DNA of 64,000 nt from Pedobacter psychrotolerans (GCF_004340665.1 NZ_SLWO01000006.1:186001-250000), one strand, 5' to 3'. Numbered from the stretch's first letter, positions 45,198 through 54,369 are shown. Made by a program: numbers and translations. The notes: a model not told the origin generated them from the sequence alone.

Positions 45198-46499
45198 ATG
45201 AAAAATTTTAAAAAATTAATCGGTCTTTTATCAGTTGTTGCTGTTTCTTTTACAGCTTGTAAAAAAAATGAAGGTGGATCAGCTTCATTTAACAACCGCA
45301 GCACTTCAGCAGCAGATTATTCGCAATCATCTTTACCAGTGGTTGCTGTTAGCGGAGACATTACCAGCCCAGTTACCTGGACAGCAGGAAACGTTTATGA
45401 ATTAAGTGGTATAGTAACAGTTAGAGCTGGTGCAACCTTAACCATCGAACCAGGTACTTACATCAAATCAAGCGTAAACACAGCAGGTGTACAAAATGGG
45501 GTATTAGTTATTGCAAAAGACGGTAATATCAATGCTGTTGGTACTTCATCAAATCCAATCGTATTTACAAGCCGTTACCTTTTAGATGGTGATGCCAGCA
45601 CAACAGGTAAACCTGGTGATTTTGGTGGTGTAATTATTTTAGGTAATGCTACAATCAATGTTGGTGATAAACTGATTGAAGGTTTAGCTGATCAGCCTCA
45701 GTTTCACTATGGAGGAACAAATGATGCAGATAACCGCGGTATTTTTCAATATGTACGTATTGAATATGCAGGTTTTCAATTGGCACCAAACGTTGAGGTT
45801 AATGGTTTAACTTTAGGTGGTGTTGGTAATGGCACTACTGTTGATCACGTTCAGGTTTCTTATGGCCTTGATGATGGATTTGAATTCTTTGGTGGAACAG
45901 TGAGCCCAAGCAATTTAATTGCTTTAGCATCAGACGATGATCAGTTTGATTTTGACAACGGTTTTACAGGCATATTGGAAAATGCAGTAGCCATTGCTGA
46001 TAGAAATTCTACACATAGCGTTAGTGGTGGTAATAGCGATTCAAACGGTATTGAATCTGATAACAATGCCCCTGCAGAAGACGGATCTTTTAACTTAAGT
46101 CCAAAAACTCACCCTGTATTGATCAATGTAAGCATTTTCGGAACAGAAAATACTTCAGGCATTGCCGGTTTAGGTTACCGTAACGGTATCCGCGAGCGTA
46201 GAGGTTCGGAAGTTACTTTATCTAACGTAATTGTTTCTGGTTACAACACTGGTATCGCTTTCGATGCTGATGCCAATGCAAGTCTTTCAGATATCTCTAC
46301 TACATCTGTTCACGGTTTCACAAACTCAATCACAGCAGTAGTTGGTGCTTATGTTGATGGTGGTGGTAACAATTTAGTAGTTAATGCGAGCAACGCAAGT
46401 TATTTTGGTGTGAGCCAACCATGGTACAATACACCAGGTTCTCCATCTACGGTTACGCTTCCTGTTTGGGCTGCTAACTGGTCAAAACTTGTATTCTAA
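45198..46499 (+). CDS. Surface beta-helix-like lipoprotein, copy 1
   Basis: 433 residues with a lipoprotein signal (VAVSFTACKKNEGG). The mature part consists of right-handed beta-helix-like turns: VTVRAGATLTIEPGTYIK, VLVIAKDGNINAVGT, PIVFTSRY, FGGVIILGNA, QYVRIEYAG, LGGVGNGTTVDHVQVSYG and FEFFGGTVS. Proteins like this, often without a useful name, accompany certain TonB receptors in Bacteroidota and may bind their cargo at the surface. It is 72-percent-or-more alike, by eye, to the copy at 47731. The true identity value was not computed. Confidence 0.85.
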   Translation: MKNFKKLIGLLSVVAVSFTACKKNEGGSASFNNRSTSAADYSQSSLPVVAVSGDITSPVTWTAGNVYELSGIVTVRAGATLTIEPGTYIKSSVNTAGVQNGVLVIAKDGNINAVGTSSNPIVFTSRYLLDGDASTTGKPGDFGGVIILGNATINVGDKLIEGLADQPQFHYGGTNDADNRGIFQYVRIEYAGFQLAPNVEVNGLTLGGVGNGTTVDHVQVSYGLDDGFEFFGGTVSPSNLIALASDDDQFDFDNGFTGILENAVAIADRNSTHSVSGGNSDSNGIESDNNAPAEDGSFNLSPKTHPVLINVSIFGTENTSGIAGLGYRNGIRERRGSEVTLSNVIVSGYNTGIAFDADANASLSDISTTSVHGFTNSITAVVGAYVDGGGNNLVVNASNASYFGVSQPWYNTPGSPSTVTLPVWAANWSKLVF

Positions 46500-46516
46500 T
46501 TATTTTCTCTCTTATC

Positions 46517-46549
46517 AAAGAGACCGTACCTTTTTAGGTATGGTCTCTT
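46517..46549 (+). terminator. Hairpin between the unit-1 genes
   Basis: AAAGAGACCGTACC and GGTATGGTCTCTT form a 13-bp stem with a 6-base loop. It may reduce expression of the next gene relative to the beta-helix gene. A matching hairpin follows copy 2. Confidence 0.7.
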
Positions 46550-46596
46550 AATTATAAAAACAGGACTGTACTGTTTAAATGATAATTACCCCTTTT

Positions 46597-47670
46597 ATGA
46601 AACTAAAAACCTTTACCCTTTTCCTTTTTTCGGCTATTATAGCCTTAGGTTTATCCTGTCGCAAAGCAGAACTTCTTCAACCAGAACCTGCTAAAATAAT
46701 CCAGTTAACTGTTACCGGCGCATCTGATGTAGCATTAGAATACCTATATAAAGACAGTATTATAGCCACGCCACCCGTTGGCAGTATTAACATCAAAACC
46801 CTGCTTTCTGTAAAGGATCAGAATGCTACTTTAAAGGTGAGAAAAAAAGGCACCTCAGAAATATTGCTCACCAAAACCATTACCGCAGCACCATTTGATC
46901 AGAACATCAGTTTTTTTTATGATGGAACCAAGGTATATAACAGCGCCATTTCATTGGTTATTAAAGGTTTTGCGCTATCTGGCGAAATAGAATTTTTGTT
47001 AGATGGAAAACTATTGTCATCGGGTACTAGTACCATCAACAACACGTTTTTTATCCTGATTGATAAAGGCACCACGAGGGAAATTACCATCCGTAAGAAG
47101 GGAACCACCGAAATTCTCTTTACCAAAACAATCGAATCTGAAATAGCAAAGCAGAATATTGATTTCTTTTTCGACGGAACTAAAATTGCAGATAATGTAA
47201 AACTCACTGCTCCGGCAAATCCTGCCAATATGATGATCAGTGCAAAGTTTGAAACCATATTTGCTCCACAATTTAAAAATGTTGATGTAGATATTGTTTT
47301 TTATACTAAACCATCATCTGCCACCATTACAACTGCAGGAACCAAAGTTACACCTGAGCTTAGACTTACTCTTCCAAAAGATGGCTCGTTCAATTCGATT
47401 GAACTTCCGCCCCTGCCAGGACCAAATTATATTTACAGCTTTGATATATTTGAAGCAGGAACAAACAATGTTCCTTACACTACCACAGCCTCACCATTTG
47501 TAAACGCGGCATTTCCTTTTAAACAAAACGAAGGAAGGTATGGCTCAATCAGTTTTGAAGCCAATACATCAAAGCTGTTTATTATAAAGGATACGAAAAA
47601 TTTAGGTTCCACAACAAGATCTACCTATTTCTCGGGAGCGATTACCGATCTTTCTCAATACTTTAAATAG
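46597..47670 (+). CDS. Lipoprotein with internal repeats, unit 1
   Basis: 357 residues from the ATG at 46597, which gives a clean lipoprotein signal (IIALGLSCRKAE); six more codons are open upstream. Two repeats of about 80 residues are visible, each with the pattern RKKGTxEILxTKTI followed ~10 residues later by xFFyDGTKx. A C-terminal domain begins about residue 210 and ends ISFEANTSKLFIIKDTKN...LSQYFK. I do not recognise the family; it looks beta-rich and surface-exposed. A decayed copy follows at 49111. Confidence 0.8.
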   Translation: MKLKTFTLFLFSAIIALGLSCRKAELLQPEPAKIIQLTVTGASDVALEYLYKDSIIATPPVGSINIKTLLSVKDQNATLKVRKKGTSEILLTKTITAAPFDQNISFFYDGTKVYNSAISLVIKGFALSGEIEFLLDGKLLSSGTSTINNTFFILIDKGTTREITIRKKGTTEILFTKTIESEIAKQNIDFFFDGTKIADNVKLTAPANPANMMISAKFETIFAPQFKNVDVDIVFYTKPSSATITTAGTKVTPELRLTLPKDGSFNSIELPPLPGPNYIYSFDIFEAGTNNVPYTTTASPFVNAAFPFKQNEGRYGSISFEANTSKLFIIKDTKNLGSTTRSTYFSGAITDLSQYFK

Positions 47671-47730
47671 CAATACTATTCATCCCATCACAAATCACGG
47701 ATCTGAAATTATTTCTTAATTTAAAACGAA

Positions 47731-49032
47731 ATGAAAAATCTAAAACAATCAATTGTTCTTTTATCGATTGTTGCTGTTTCTTTTACAGCTTGTAAAAAAA
47801 ATGAAGGTGGATCAGCTACCTTCAATAATCGCAGCACTTCAGCAGCAGATTATTCGCAATCATCTTTACCAGTGGTTGCTGTTAGCGGAGACATTACCAA
47901 CTCAGTTACCTGGACAGCAGGAAATGTTTATGAATTAAGCGGTGTGGTAACTGTTAGAAATGGCGCAACCTTAACCATTGAAGCAGGTACTTATATTAAA
48001 TCTAGTGTAAATACATCGGGTTTACAGAACGGTATATTGGTTATTGCAAAAAATGGTACCATCAACGCTGTTGGTACATATACTGATCCGATCGTATTTA
48101 CTAGTCGTTATCTATTAGATGATAACGCAAATACAATGGCTAATCCAGGCGATTTTGGTGGTATAATCATTTTAGGTAATGCAAAAATTAATGCTGGCTA
48201 TAAACTGATTGAAGGCTTGACAAATCAGCCTAAGTTTTACTATGGCGGCAATAATGATGATGATAACAGAGGTACTCTTCAATATGTCCGTATCGAGTAT
48301 GCAGGTTTCGTTTTAGCCCAAAATCAGGAAGTGAACAGTCTAACTTTAGGTGGCGTAGGTAGCGGAACTACAATCGATCACGTTCAGGTTTCTTATGGCC
48401 TTGATGATGGATTTGAATTCTTTGGTGGAACAGTGAGCCCAAGCAATTTGGTGGCATTGGCATCACATGATGATCAGTTTGATTTCGACAACGGTTACAC
48501 AGGTGTAATAGCTGATGCTATTGCCATTGCTGATAAAAACTCCTGGCACAGCACCAGCGGCGGCAACAGCGATTCAAACGGTATCGAATCTGATAACAAT
48601 ACACCTGCAGAAGATGCTACTTTTAGCTTAACTCCAAAAACTCACCCTATTTTAGTTAATGTTAGCGTTTTCGGAACTGAAAATACCAACGGTATATCCG
48701 GCTTAGGTTACCGTAATGGTATTCGTGAGCGTAGAGGTTCGGAAGCTACATTAGCCGATGTAATTGTATCTGGTTATTCAAAAGGCATTTCTTTCGATGC
48801 TGATGCCAATGCAAATCTTTCAGATCTTAATTCTACATCCGTTCATGGCTTCACCAACTCCATCACATCAGCAATTGGTGCTTATGTTGATGGTGGTGGT
48901 AATACTTTAGTAGTTAACGCTGTTAGCGCTAGTTCTTTTGGTGTTCCTCAACCTTGGTACAATACACCAGGTTCTCCATCTACAGTTACGCTACCAAGCT
49001 GGGCGAATAGCTGGACAAAACTTGTATTCTAA
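47731..49032 (+). CDS. Surface beta-helix-like lipoprotein, copy 2
   Basis: 433 residues, the same length as copy 1, with the same lipoprotein signal (VAVSFTACKKNEGG). Differences are spread through the chain (for example VRNGATLTIEAG against VRAGATLTIEPG) with no insertion or deletion. The intact frame and mostly conservative changes suggest that it is still expressed and under selection. It probably works with the TonB receptor encoded upstream, perhaps with a different ligand preference. Confidence 0.85.
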   Translation: MKNLKQSIVLLSIVAVSFTACKKNEGGSATFNNRSTSAADYSQSSLPVVAVSGDITNSVTWTAGNVYELSGVVTVRNGATLTIEAGTYIKSSVNTSGLQNGILVIAKNGTINAVGTYTDPIVFTSRYLLDDNANTMANPGDFGGIIILGNAKINAGYKLIEGLTNQPKFYYGGNNDDDNRGTLQYVRIEYAGFVLAQNQEVNSLTLGGVGSGTTIDHVQVSYGLDDGFEFFGGTVSPSNLVALASHDDQFDFDNGYTGVIADAIAIADKNSWHSTSGGNSDSNGIESDNNTPAEDATFSLTPKTHPILVNVSVFGTENTNGISGLGYRNGIRERRGSEATLADVIVSGYSKGISFDADANANLSDLNSTSVHGFTNSITSAIGAYVDGGGNTLVVNAVSASSFGVPQPWYNTPGSPSTVTLPSWANSWTKLVF

Positions 49033-49050
49033 TTTTTTTCTCTCTTAATA

Positions 49051-49082
49051 AAAGAGGCTATACCTAAGGGTATAGTCTCTTT
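49051..49082 (+). terminator. Hairpin after copy 2
   Basis: AAAGAGGCTATACC and GGGTATAGTCTCTTT pair over 14 positions with a 3-base loop. It corresponds to the hairpin at 46517. Confidence 0.75.
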
Positions 49083-49110
49083 ATGATCAAACAGCATAAC
49101 ACTGCATTAA

Positions 49111-49377
49111 ATGACAATTACCCACGATAATGTAAAGCTAGGCCCTCCAACAAATCCCGACAACATGCTTACAGTACCCTATTCTAGTTTAACTACGCCG
49201 TTAATTACTTCCGGGTTTCCTTTTGTTGCGAATAACGGTCGTTTTGGAACACTTACTTTTGAGGCGGGTAAATCTAAATTGTTCTTGATAAGAGATAAAA
49301 ACAATTTGATAACCACTACACCTAGAGGCACTGCTCTATCTGGAGAGTTGACTGATTTATCTCAGTTTTTTCAATAA
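49111..49377 (+). pseudogene. Decayed copy of the repeat lipoprotein (unit 2)
   Basis: An 88-codon frame. It keeps the upstream context and first codons of the unit-1 gene (ATGACAATTACCC), then jumps to a segment like residues 200-215 of the unit-1 protein (DNVKLGPPTNPDNML against DNVKLTAPANPANMM), then jumps again to the last ~65 residues (GFPFVANNGRFGTLTFEAGKSKLF... to LSQFFQ). The signal peptide, both repeats and about 80 residues of the last domain are gone. Without a signal it could not reach the surface, so it is most likely a remnant even though the frame is open. Confidence 0.8.
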
Positions 49378-49483
49378 AATTACATTATAAAAATGTGGAA
49401 GCTACACCGGCAATCCCCATTTTTTTTTAAAAAATGAGGTCATAAACTAAAGAAGATTAAAACTAACTAAACGCTGTTGCCGA

Positions 49484-49669
49484 TTAACCTAAAATCCATC
49501 GGTTCCGCATACAACGATAACACCTGTAGCGTTTTATTGTTAGCCAAAATAATATAGTTTTCATCAGCTTGGTGCGTGGAATTCGTTGAAGATCCAAGCG
49601 ATCACCTCTCCCGCATGGACATAAGCCAAACTCATCACTGTTATCAATATCTTCTTTATTAACTATCAT
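49484..49669 (-). CDS. Small zinc-ribbon protein
   Basis: 61 residues with Cys17-x-Cys19 and Cys50-x2-Cys53 flanking a basic, hydrophobic middle (RTKLMKTILFWLTIKRYRC). Short Sphingobacteriaceae proteins with two cysteine pairs and a similar RYxCxxCxxR ending exist, all of unknown function. The leader is AT-rich with a TGTAAGTC/GACTTACA hairpin at 49697-49729. Confidence 0.55.
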   Translation of the reverse strand: MIVNKEDIDNSDEFGLCPCGRGDRLDLQRIPRTKLMKTILFWLTIKRYRCYRCMRNRWILG

Positions 49670-49696
49670 AAAATAAAAAAATGTTTAAATAGGTAC

Positions 49697-49729
49697 TGTA
49701 AGTCATTCTATAAAGATAAAAGACTTACA
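49697..49729. repeat. Inverted repeat upstream of the zinc-ribbon gene
   Basis: TGTAAGTC and GACTTACA, eight perfect pairs with a 17-base loop. The remaining 49730-50039 is very AT-rich and shows nothing else. Confidence 0.35.
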
Positions 49730-50039
49730 TTAAGTTAATATTAACACATAATTACCTTATAATTAGATATATAAATAAATTTAAATAAACATTTAATTTA
49801 AGTAATATTTCAAATTATTTTATTAGAATTAACAAAATTTAAGATAAAGCAGAGCCACATAAATGAAAATTGCAGGCTTACTTAAATTCAATAGTTAAGG
49901 ATTACAAAACCTTAATTTTATAACCCTGCGGGAAAAGTAACGGATATGGTTTTCAGAAATTGGCTAACCTGATATTATAGTCAATTATATTTTAATTGCT
50001 GAAATAGGGATGTGCTTTACAGAAGTTCACAATGTAAAT

Positions 50040-50606
50040 CTATTTTACAAAATCTAAGTGCTTAACCACTTTACAAGGTGAACCCATTGCCAAAGAATAG
50101 GATGGAATGCTTTTGGTAACTACACTTCCTGCGCCAATTGAACAACCATCACCAATCGTTACGCCAGGAAGCAAGATACAATCCCCTCCAATCCAAACAT
50201 CATTTCCAATGGTGACAGGTTTGGCAAAACCAATGTGCTTATTTCGGTCTACCGGATTGATAGGATGGCTGGCCGTATAAATCTGAACATTCGGCGCAAT
50301 AAAAACATTATTTCCAATGGTTATGGGGCAACAATCCAGTAGCACAAAATTGAAATTGATAAACACATTGCTTCCAATTTTAGTATGGCATCCGTAATCG
50401 ATTCTGATCGCTTTTTCGATATGAACATTATCTCCAACTTCTGCAAATATTTGTCGTTGCAGGTTTTCTTTAGTGTTTGTATCCCTCGGACTGGTATTGT
50501 TAAATAAATCGACAAGCTCCCTCACCTGATATCTGATTTCAACCAATTCTGGATCATTGATGTTGTAATGTTCACCAGCAAGCATTTTTTCTCTTTCAGA
50601 TTTCAT
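50040..50606 (-). CDS. Sugar O-acetyltransferase (maltose acetyltransferase type)
   Basis: 188 residues of the left-handed beta-helix acyltransferase family. The N-terminal KMLAGEHYN helix is that of maltose/galactoside acetyltransferases. The hexapeptide turns include IGNNVFIAPNV, IGNDVWIGG and IGDGCSIGAGSVVTKSI, and the catalytic His is in YTASHPI. It uses acetyl-CoA to acetylate sugars, often as a detoxifying step. It is a single-gene unit. Confidence 0.93.
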   Translation of the reverse strand: MKSEREKMLAGEHYNINDPELVEIRYQVRELVDLFNNTSPRDTNTKENLQRQIFAEVGDNVHIEKAIRIDYGCHTKIGSNVFINFNFVLLDCCPITIGNNVFIAPNVQIYTASHPINPVDRNKHIGFAKPVTIGNDVWIGGDCILLPGVTIGDGCSIGAGSVVTKSIPSYSLAMGSPCKVVKHLDFVK

Positions 50607-50856
50607 ATTTTTCTTCCTTTATCGCTGAGATTCTTTCGAAAGATCATCACCGCAGACTACGATATTAACAAAAATTTCATAAAAAATAACATTCTGAAAA
50701 AATAGTTTTATTGATCCGAAAAGTCACATTCAACAATATGGCAAAGCCATTTTAAGTCTGAATACAGATTTGGTTTAAGGTTTATACAAGTGGTCAGCAA
50801 ATGTTTTCTTGCAGAATAATTTGGCTATTCTAGAAACTTTTCTATAAGTTTACCGC

Positions 50857-50936
50857 AACTTTAGGGGTGTCCTTTACGGACTGAGATAATACCCTTTGAA
50901 CCTGATGCAGTTAGTACTGCCGAAGGGAAAAGTGAA
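50857..50936 (+). promoter_or_regulatory. TPP (thi-box) riboswitch
   Basis: The sequence has all conserved elements in order: TTAGGGGTG at 50861-50869, CTGAGA at 50881-50886, ACCCTTTGAACCTGAT at 50891-50906, CAGTTAGTACTGCCG and GAAGGGAAA up to ~50930. It lies 80 bases before thiS and should lower expression of the whole thiamine operon when thiamine pyrophosphate is plentiful. No clear terminator follows it, so control may be on translation of thiS. Confidence 0.97.
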
Positions 50937-51015
50937 TGATAACGCTATTATTTGGTGGTATCTTTTCTTTCCTCCATACGGGGCCATTCCTAAAAGTTGA
51001 TTTTTTAGCTATAGA

Positions 51016-51219
51016 ATGGAAATCACCGTAAATCAACAAAATTACCAGGTTACCGAAGCTTGCAGCATGCAGGATTTAATAACTGTCGTGTTAAATGCGC
51101 CGACTACAGGAATTGCTGTAGCGGTTAATCAGACCATTATTTCCAAAACGAACTGGGAAAGCTACCTCCTCCATTCCGGCGATCAGGTCATCATCATTAA
51201 AGCCACTCAAGGCGGTTAA
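51016..51219 (+). CDS. thiS: Sulfur carrier protein ThiS
   Basis: 67 residues, ubiquitin-like, ending in the required Gly-Gly. The C-terminal glycine is adenylated by ThiF and then carries sulfur as a thiocarboxylate for ThiG. It is the first gene after the TPP riboswitch. Confidence 0.96.
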   Translation: MEITVNQQNYQVTEACSMQDLITVVLNAPTTGIAVAVNQTIISKTNWESYLLHSGDQVIIIKATQGG

Positions 51220-51236
51220 CCATAAACCCAAAGAAA

Positions 51237-53120
51237 ATGAAGCACGAAAAAATTCCAACAGACCAAGTATTGACGACCACTCCTTTTGCGGCCTCCAAAA
51301 AAGTTTTTGTTCAAGGCAAGCTACACGACATTCAGGTAGCAATGAGGGAAATCATTTTAAGCGATACGAAACTGCATGGTCGTTTCGGTGAAACAGAACC
51401 TAATGCGCCGGTAACTGTTTACGATACCAGTGGTCCTTATACAGATATAAATGCCACCATTGATGTAAAAAAAGGTTTGCCAAGATTGCGTGAAAAGTGG
51501 ATCATCAACCGCGGAGACGTGGCGCAACTGGATCATATCTCTTCACAATATGGAAAACAACGGCTTAATGACCAGAGCCTTGATCACCTTAGGTTTAACC
51601 ATACCACTAAACCTTTCCGTGCAAAAGCAGGTATGAACGTATCGCAAATGCATTATGCAAAAAAAGGTATAATTACTCCTGAAATGGAATATATTGCCAT
51701 TCGTGAAAATCAGCGGATTGATCTTTTGCAAGAACAATTGAAAGACCAGCACGATATTATGAACCATCAGCATCAGGGGCATAGCTTCGGTGCCAATACG
51801 CCAAAAGGTTTAATCACACCTGAATTTGTTCGCCAGGAAGTGGCTGCGGGTCGGGCAGTAATTCCCTGTAACATCAATCACCCGGAAATAGAACCCATGA
51901 TTATCGGGCGGAATTTCCTGGTGAAAATCAATGCCAATATTGGAAATTCAGCAGTTACCTCCAGTATCGAGGAGGAAGTTGAAAAAGCAGTATGGGCTTG
52001 TCGCTGGGGGGCAGATACCATTATGGATCTTTCCACCGGAAAAAATATTCATGAAACCCGGGAGTGGATTATCCGCAATTCCCCGGTTCCCATTGGTACA
52101 GTGCCTATTTATCAGGCTTTAGAAAAGGTGAACGGCAAAGCTGAAGATTTAACCTGGGAGCTTTTCCGCGATACATTGATTGAACAAGCCGAACAGGGCG
52201 TAGATTATTTCACGATACATGCGGGTGTTTTATTGCGTTATGTACCCTTAACTGCCAAAAGAATTACGGGCATTGTGTCTCGTGGTGGATCCATCATGGC
52301 CAAGTGGTGTCTCGCGCATCATAAGGAAAATTTCTTATACACACATTTTGAAGAGATTTGTGAAATCATGAAAGCTTATGATGTGTCGTTTTCATTAGGT
52401 GACGGATTACGTCCGGGTTGTATTGCGGATGCGAACGATGCGGCTCAATTCGGCGAGTTGGAAACCTTAGGCGAACTCACCAAGATTGCATGGAAACATG
52501 ATGTACAAACCATTATCGAAGGGCCTGGCCATGTGCCGATGCACTTGATTAAAGAAAATATGGAAAAGCAGCTCCAGCATTGTTCTGAAGCACCATTTTA
52601 CACTTTAGGCCCCTTAACTACTGATATTGCTCCGGGTTATGACCACATCACTTCAGCCATTGGTGCCGCTATGATTGGATGGTTTGGTACGGCCATGTTG
52701 TGTTATGTTACACCTAAAGAACACTTGGGTTTACCAAACAAAAAGGATGTGAAAGACGGAGTAATCACGTACAAAATTGCGGCGCATGCTGCCGATCTGG
52801 CCAAAGGACATCCTGGTGCACAATACCGTGATAATGCGTTGAGTAAAGCCCGTTTTGAATTTAGATGGGAAGACCAGTTTAACTTATCTCTTGATCCGGA
52901 TACGGCTAAAGAATTTCATGATGAAACTCTGCCAGCCGATGGTGCAAAAATCGCACACTTCTGTTCTATGTGCGGCCCGAATTTCTGTTCAATGAAAATT
53001 ACTCAGGATGTTAGGGAATATGCCAAAGAAAATGGCATGGAAGAAACAGATGCATTAGCCAAAGGGATGGCAGAGAAATCAAAAGAATTTACACAAAAAG
53101 GCAGCGAAATTTATTTATAA
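51237..53120 (+). CDS. thiC: Phosphomethylpyrimidine synthase ThiC
   Basis: 627 residues. ThiC rearranges aminoimidazole ribotide to the pyrimidine phosphate of thiamine, using a [4Fe-4S] cluster and SAM. The cluster cysteines lie near the C-terminus in CSMCGPNFCSM. Other strong family blocks are NANIGNSAV, WGADTIMDLSTG, RGGSIMAKWC and EGPGHVPMH. The N-terminal ThiC-associated domain is present. Its stop overlaps the start of the next gene by one base. Confidence 0.98.
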   Translation: MKHEKIPTDQVLTTTPFAASKKVFVQGKLHDIQVAMREIILSDTKLHGRFGETEPNAPVTVYDTSGPYTDINATIDVKKGLPRLREKWIINRGDVAQLDHISSQYGKQRLNDQSLDHLRFNHTTKPFRAKAGMNVSQMHYAKKGIITPEMEYIAIRENQRIDLLQEQLKDQHDIMNHQHQGHSFGANTPKGLITPEFVRQEVAAGRAVIPCNINHPEIEPMIIGRNFLVKINANIGNSAVTSSIEEEVEKAVWACRWGADTIMDLSTGKNIHETREWIIRNSPVPIGTVPIYQALEKVNGKAEDLTWELFRDTLIEQAEQGVDYFTIHAGVLLRYVPLTAKRITGIVSRGGSIMAKWCLAHHKENFLYTHFEEICEIMKAYDVSFSLGDGLRPGCIADANDAAQFGELETLGELTKIAWKHDVQTIIEGPGHVPMHLIKENMEKQLQHCSEAPFYTLGPLTTDIAPGYDHITSAIGAAMIGWFGTAMLCYVTPKEHLGLPNKKDVKDGVITYKIAAHAADLAKGHPGAQYRDNALSKARFEFRWEDQFNLSLDPDTAKEFHDETLPADGAKIAHFCSMCGPNFCSMKITQDVREYAKENGMEETDALAKGMAEKSKEFTQKGSEIYL

Positions 53121-53728
53121 TGGATTTGATCGTGATCTCCGCTCCTCAATCTGTCGACAATGAAGCGGCTATGATTAACCAGCTTTTTGACGCCGGATTA
53201 ACCCGTTTTCATTTGCGAAAGCCAGAGTGGAATATCCATCAATTTGTTAATCTGCTTGAAGGTATTGATCAGGCATTTCATCCTAATATAGCGCTTCATC
53301 AGCACCATATGCTTACAGATAATTTTAACATCAAGCGTTTGCATTATCCTGAAAAGCATCGGGTTAATTCAGGTGCTGAAAAATGGTACGATCAAAAACA
53401 AAAGGGCTATGTGTTGAGTACATCCATACATCATCTTGCTGAAATACCATTAATGAAAGAGTTTGAATATGTTTTTTTTAGTCCGGTATTCAATAGCCTA
53501 TCCAAACCGGGTTATCAAAGTCTGTTAGAAGAGGACTTTGTATTGAAAAAAAAGAACCATGAGCCCAAAGTGATTGCACTCGGCGGAGTGGATGAAACCA
53601 ACCTAAAAAATGCCGTAAAAATGAATTTTAATGGTGTGGCAATACTTGGAGCCATTTGGAATACACCCGAATTGGCTACGGTTAATTTTAAAAAATTGAA
53701 CAACATCCTAAATAACCAGTTGGAATGA
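53120..53728 (+). CDS. ThiE/TenI-like protein, probable thiazole tautomerase
   Basis: 202 residues of the thiamine phosphate synthase fold, but with features of TenI: FFSPVFNSLSKPGYQS in place of the ThiE phosphate loop, and a shortened middle. TenI turns the thiazole product of ThiG into its aromatic form. A true ThiE is encoded next, so this copy need not make thiamine phosphate. It overlaps thiE by four bases. TenI role is inferred from motif and context. Confidence 0.8.
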   Translation: MDLIVISAPQSVDNEAAMINQLFDAGLTRFHLRKPEWNIHQFVNLLEGIDQAFHPNIALHQHHMLTDNFNIKRLHYPEKHRVNSGAEKWYDQKQKGYVLSTSIHHLAEIPLMKEFEYVFFSPVFNSLSKPGYQSLLEEDFVLKKKNHEPKVIALGGVDETNLKNAVKMNFNGVAILGAIWNTPELATVNFKKLNNILNNQLE

Positions 53729-54369
53729 TTGACAGACTCCACTATATTTCTCAGGAACCAGAAAACGGCACGCACCTTACCGCGATCAAAGTAGCCCTGG
53801 AAGCAGGTGCCAAGTGGATCCAACTGAGGGTGAAGAATCAGCCAAAGGTAGAGATTTTACAATATGCCATAGATGCCGTTGCATTGTGTCAAGCCTATGG
53901 TGCCAAATTAATTGTAAATGATCATCCAGAAATTGCCCTCAAGGCAGGTGCATATGGTCTGCACCTGGGTTTAGATGACATGCCGATTAAAAATGCCAGA
54001 GATATTGTAGGTAAAGAAATGATCATTGGTGGAACGGCAAATACCTTTGATCATATTAAACGGCGGGTTTCGGAACGGGTAGATTACATTGGATTAGGGC
54101 CCTATCGATTCACCACAACCAAACAAAAGCTGAGTCCGATATTGGGTTTGGATGGTTATGCCGCCATTATAAAACAGGTCAAGTTGGCCAATATTCATAT
54201 TCCCATTATTGCAATTGGTGGCATCGAATTGGGCGACATCAATGCCATTATCAAGACTGGCCTTTACGGTGTTGCCGTTTCAGGAGCCATCACCCATGCA
54301 ACTGATCACGCAACCATGGTAAGGCAAATGTACGCACAACTTAACAGCTTCAATTTAAAGGAAGTTTAA
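53725..54369 (+). CDS. thiE: Thiamine phosphate synthase ThiE
   Basis: 214 residues. Joins the pyrimidine and thiazole halves. Motifs are WIQLRVK near the N-terminus, LIVNDHPEIAL, GLHLGLDDMP, and GLGPYRFTTTKQ for pyrophosphate, then AIGGI. It starts inside the end of the upstream gene (ATGA overlap). Confidence 0.95.
   Translation: MIDRLHYISQEPENGTHLTAIKVALEAGAKWIQLRVKNQPKVEILQYAIDAVALCQAYGAKLIVNDHPEIALKAGAYGLHLGLDDMPIKNARDIVGKEMIIGGTANTFDHIKRRVSERVDYIGLGPYRFTTTKQKLSPILGLDGYAAIIKQVKLANIHIPIIAIGGIELGDINAIIKTGLYGVAVSGAITHATDHATMVRQMYAQLNSFNLKEV

Larger units (their letters stand above)
45198..49377 (+). repeat. Tandem duplication of a two-gene lipoprotein unit
   Basis: Unit 1 is 45198-47670 (beta-helix gene, hairpin, lipoprotein gene). 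Unit 2 is 47731-49377 (beta-helix gene, hairpin, shortened second gene). Gene order, intergenic hairpins and the context of the second start (ACTGxxTTAAATGAyAATTACCC) agree between units. Blocks of at least 70 bases are identical, including silent sites (45297-45366 with 47830-47899; 45843-45916 with 48376-48449), while other parts have drifted. Confidence 0.9.
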
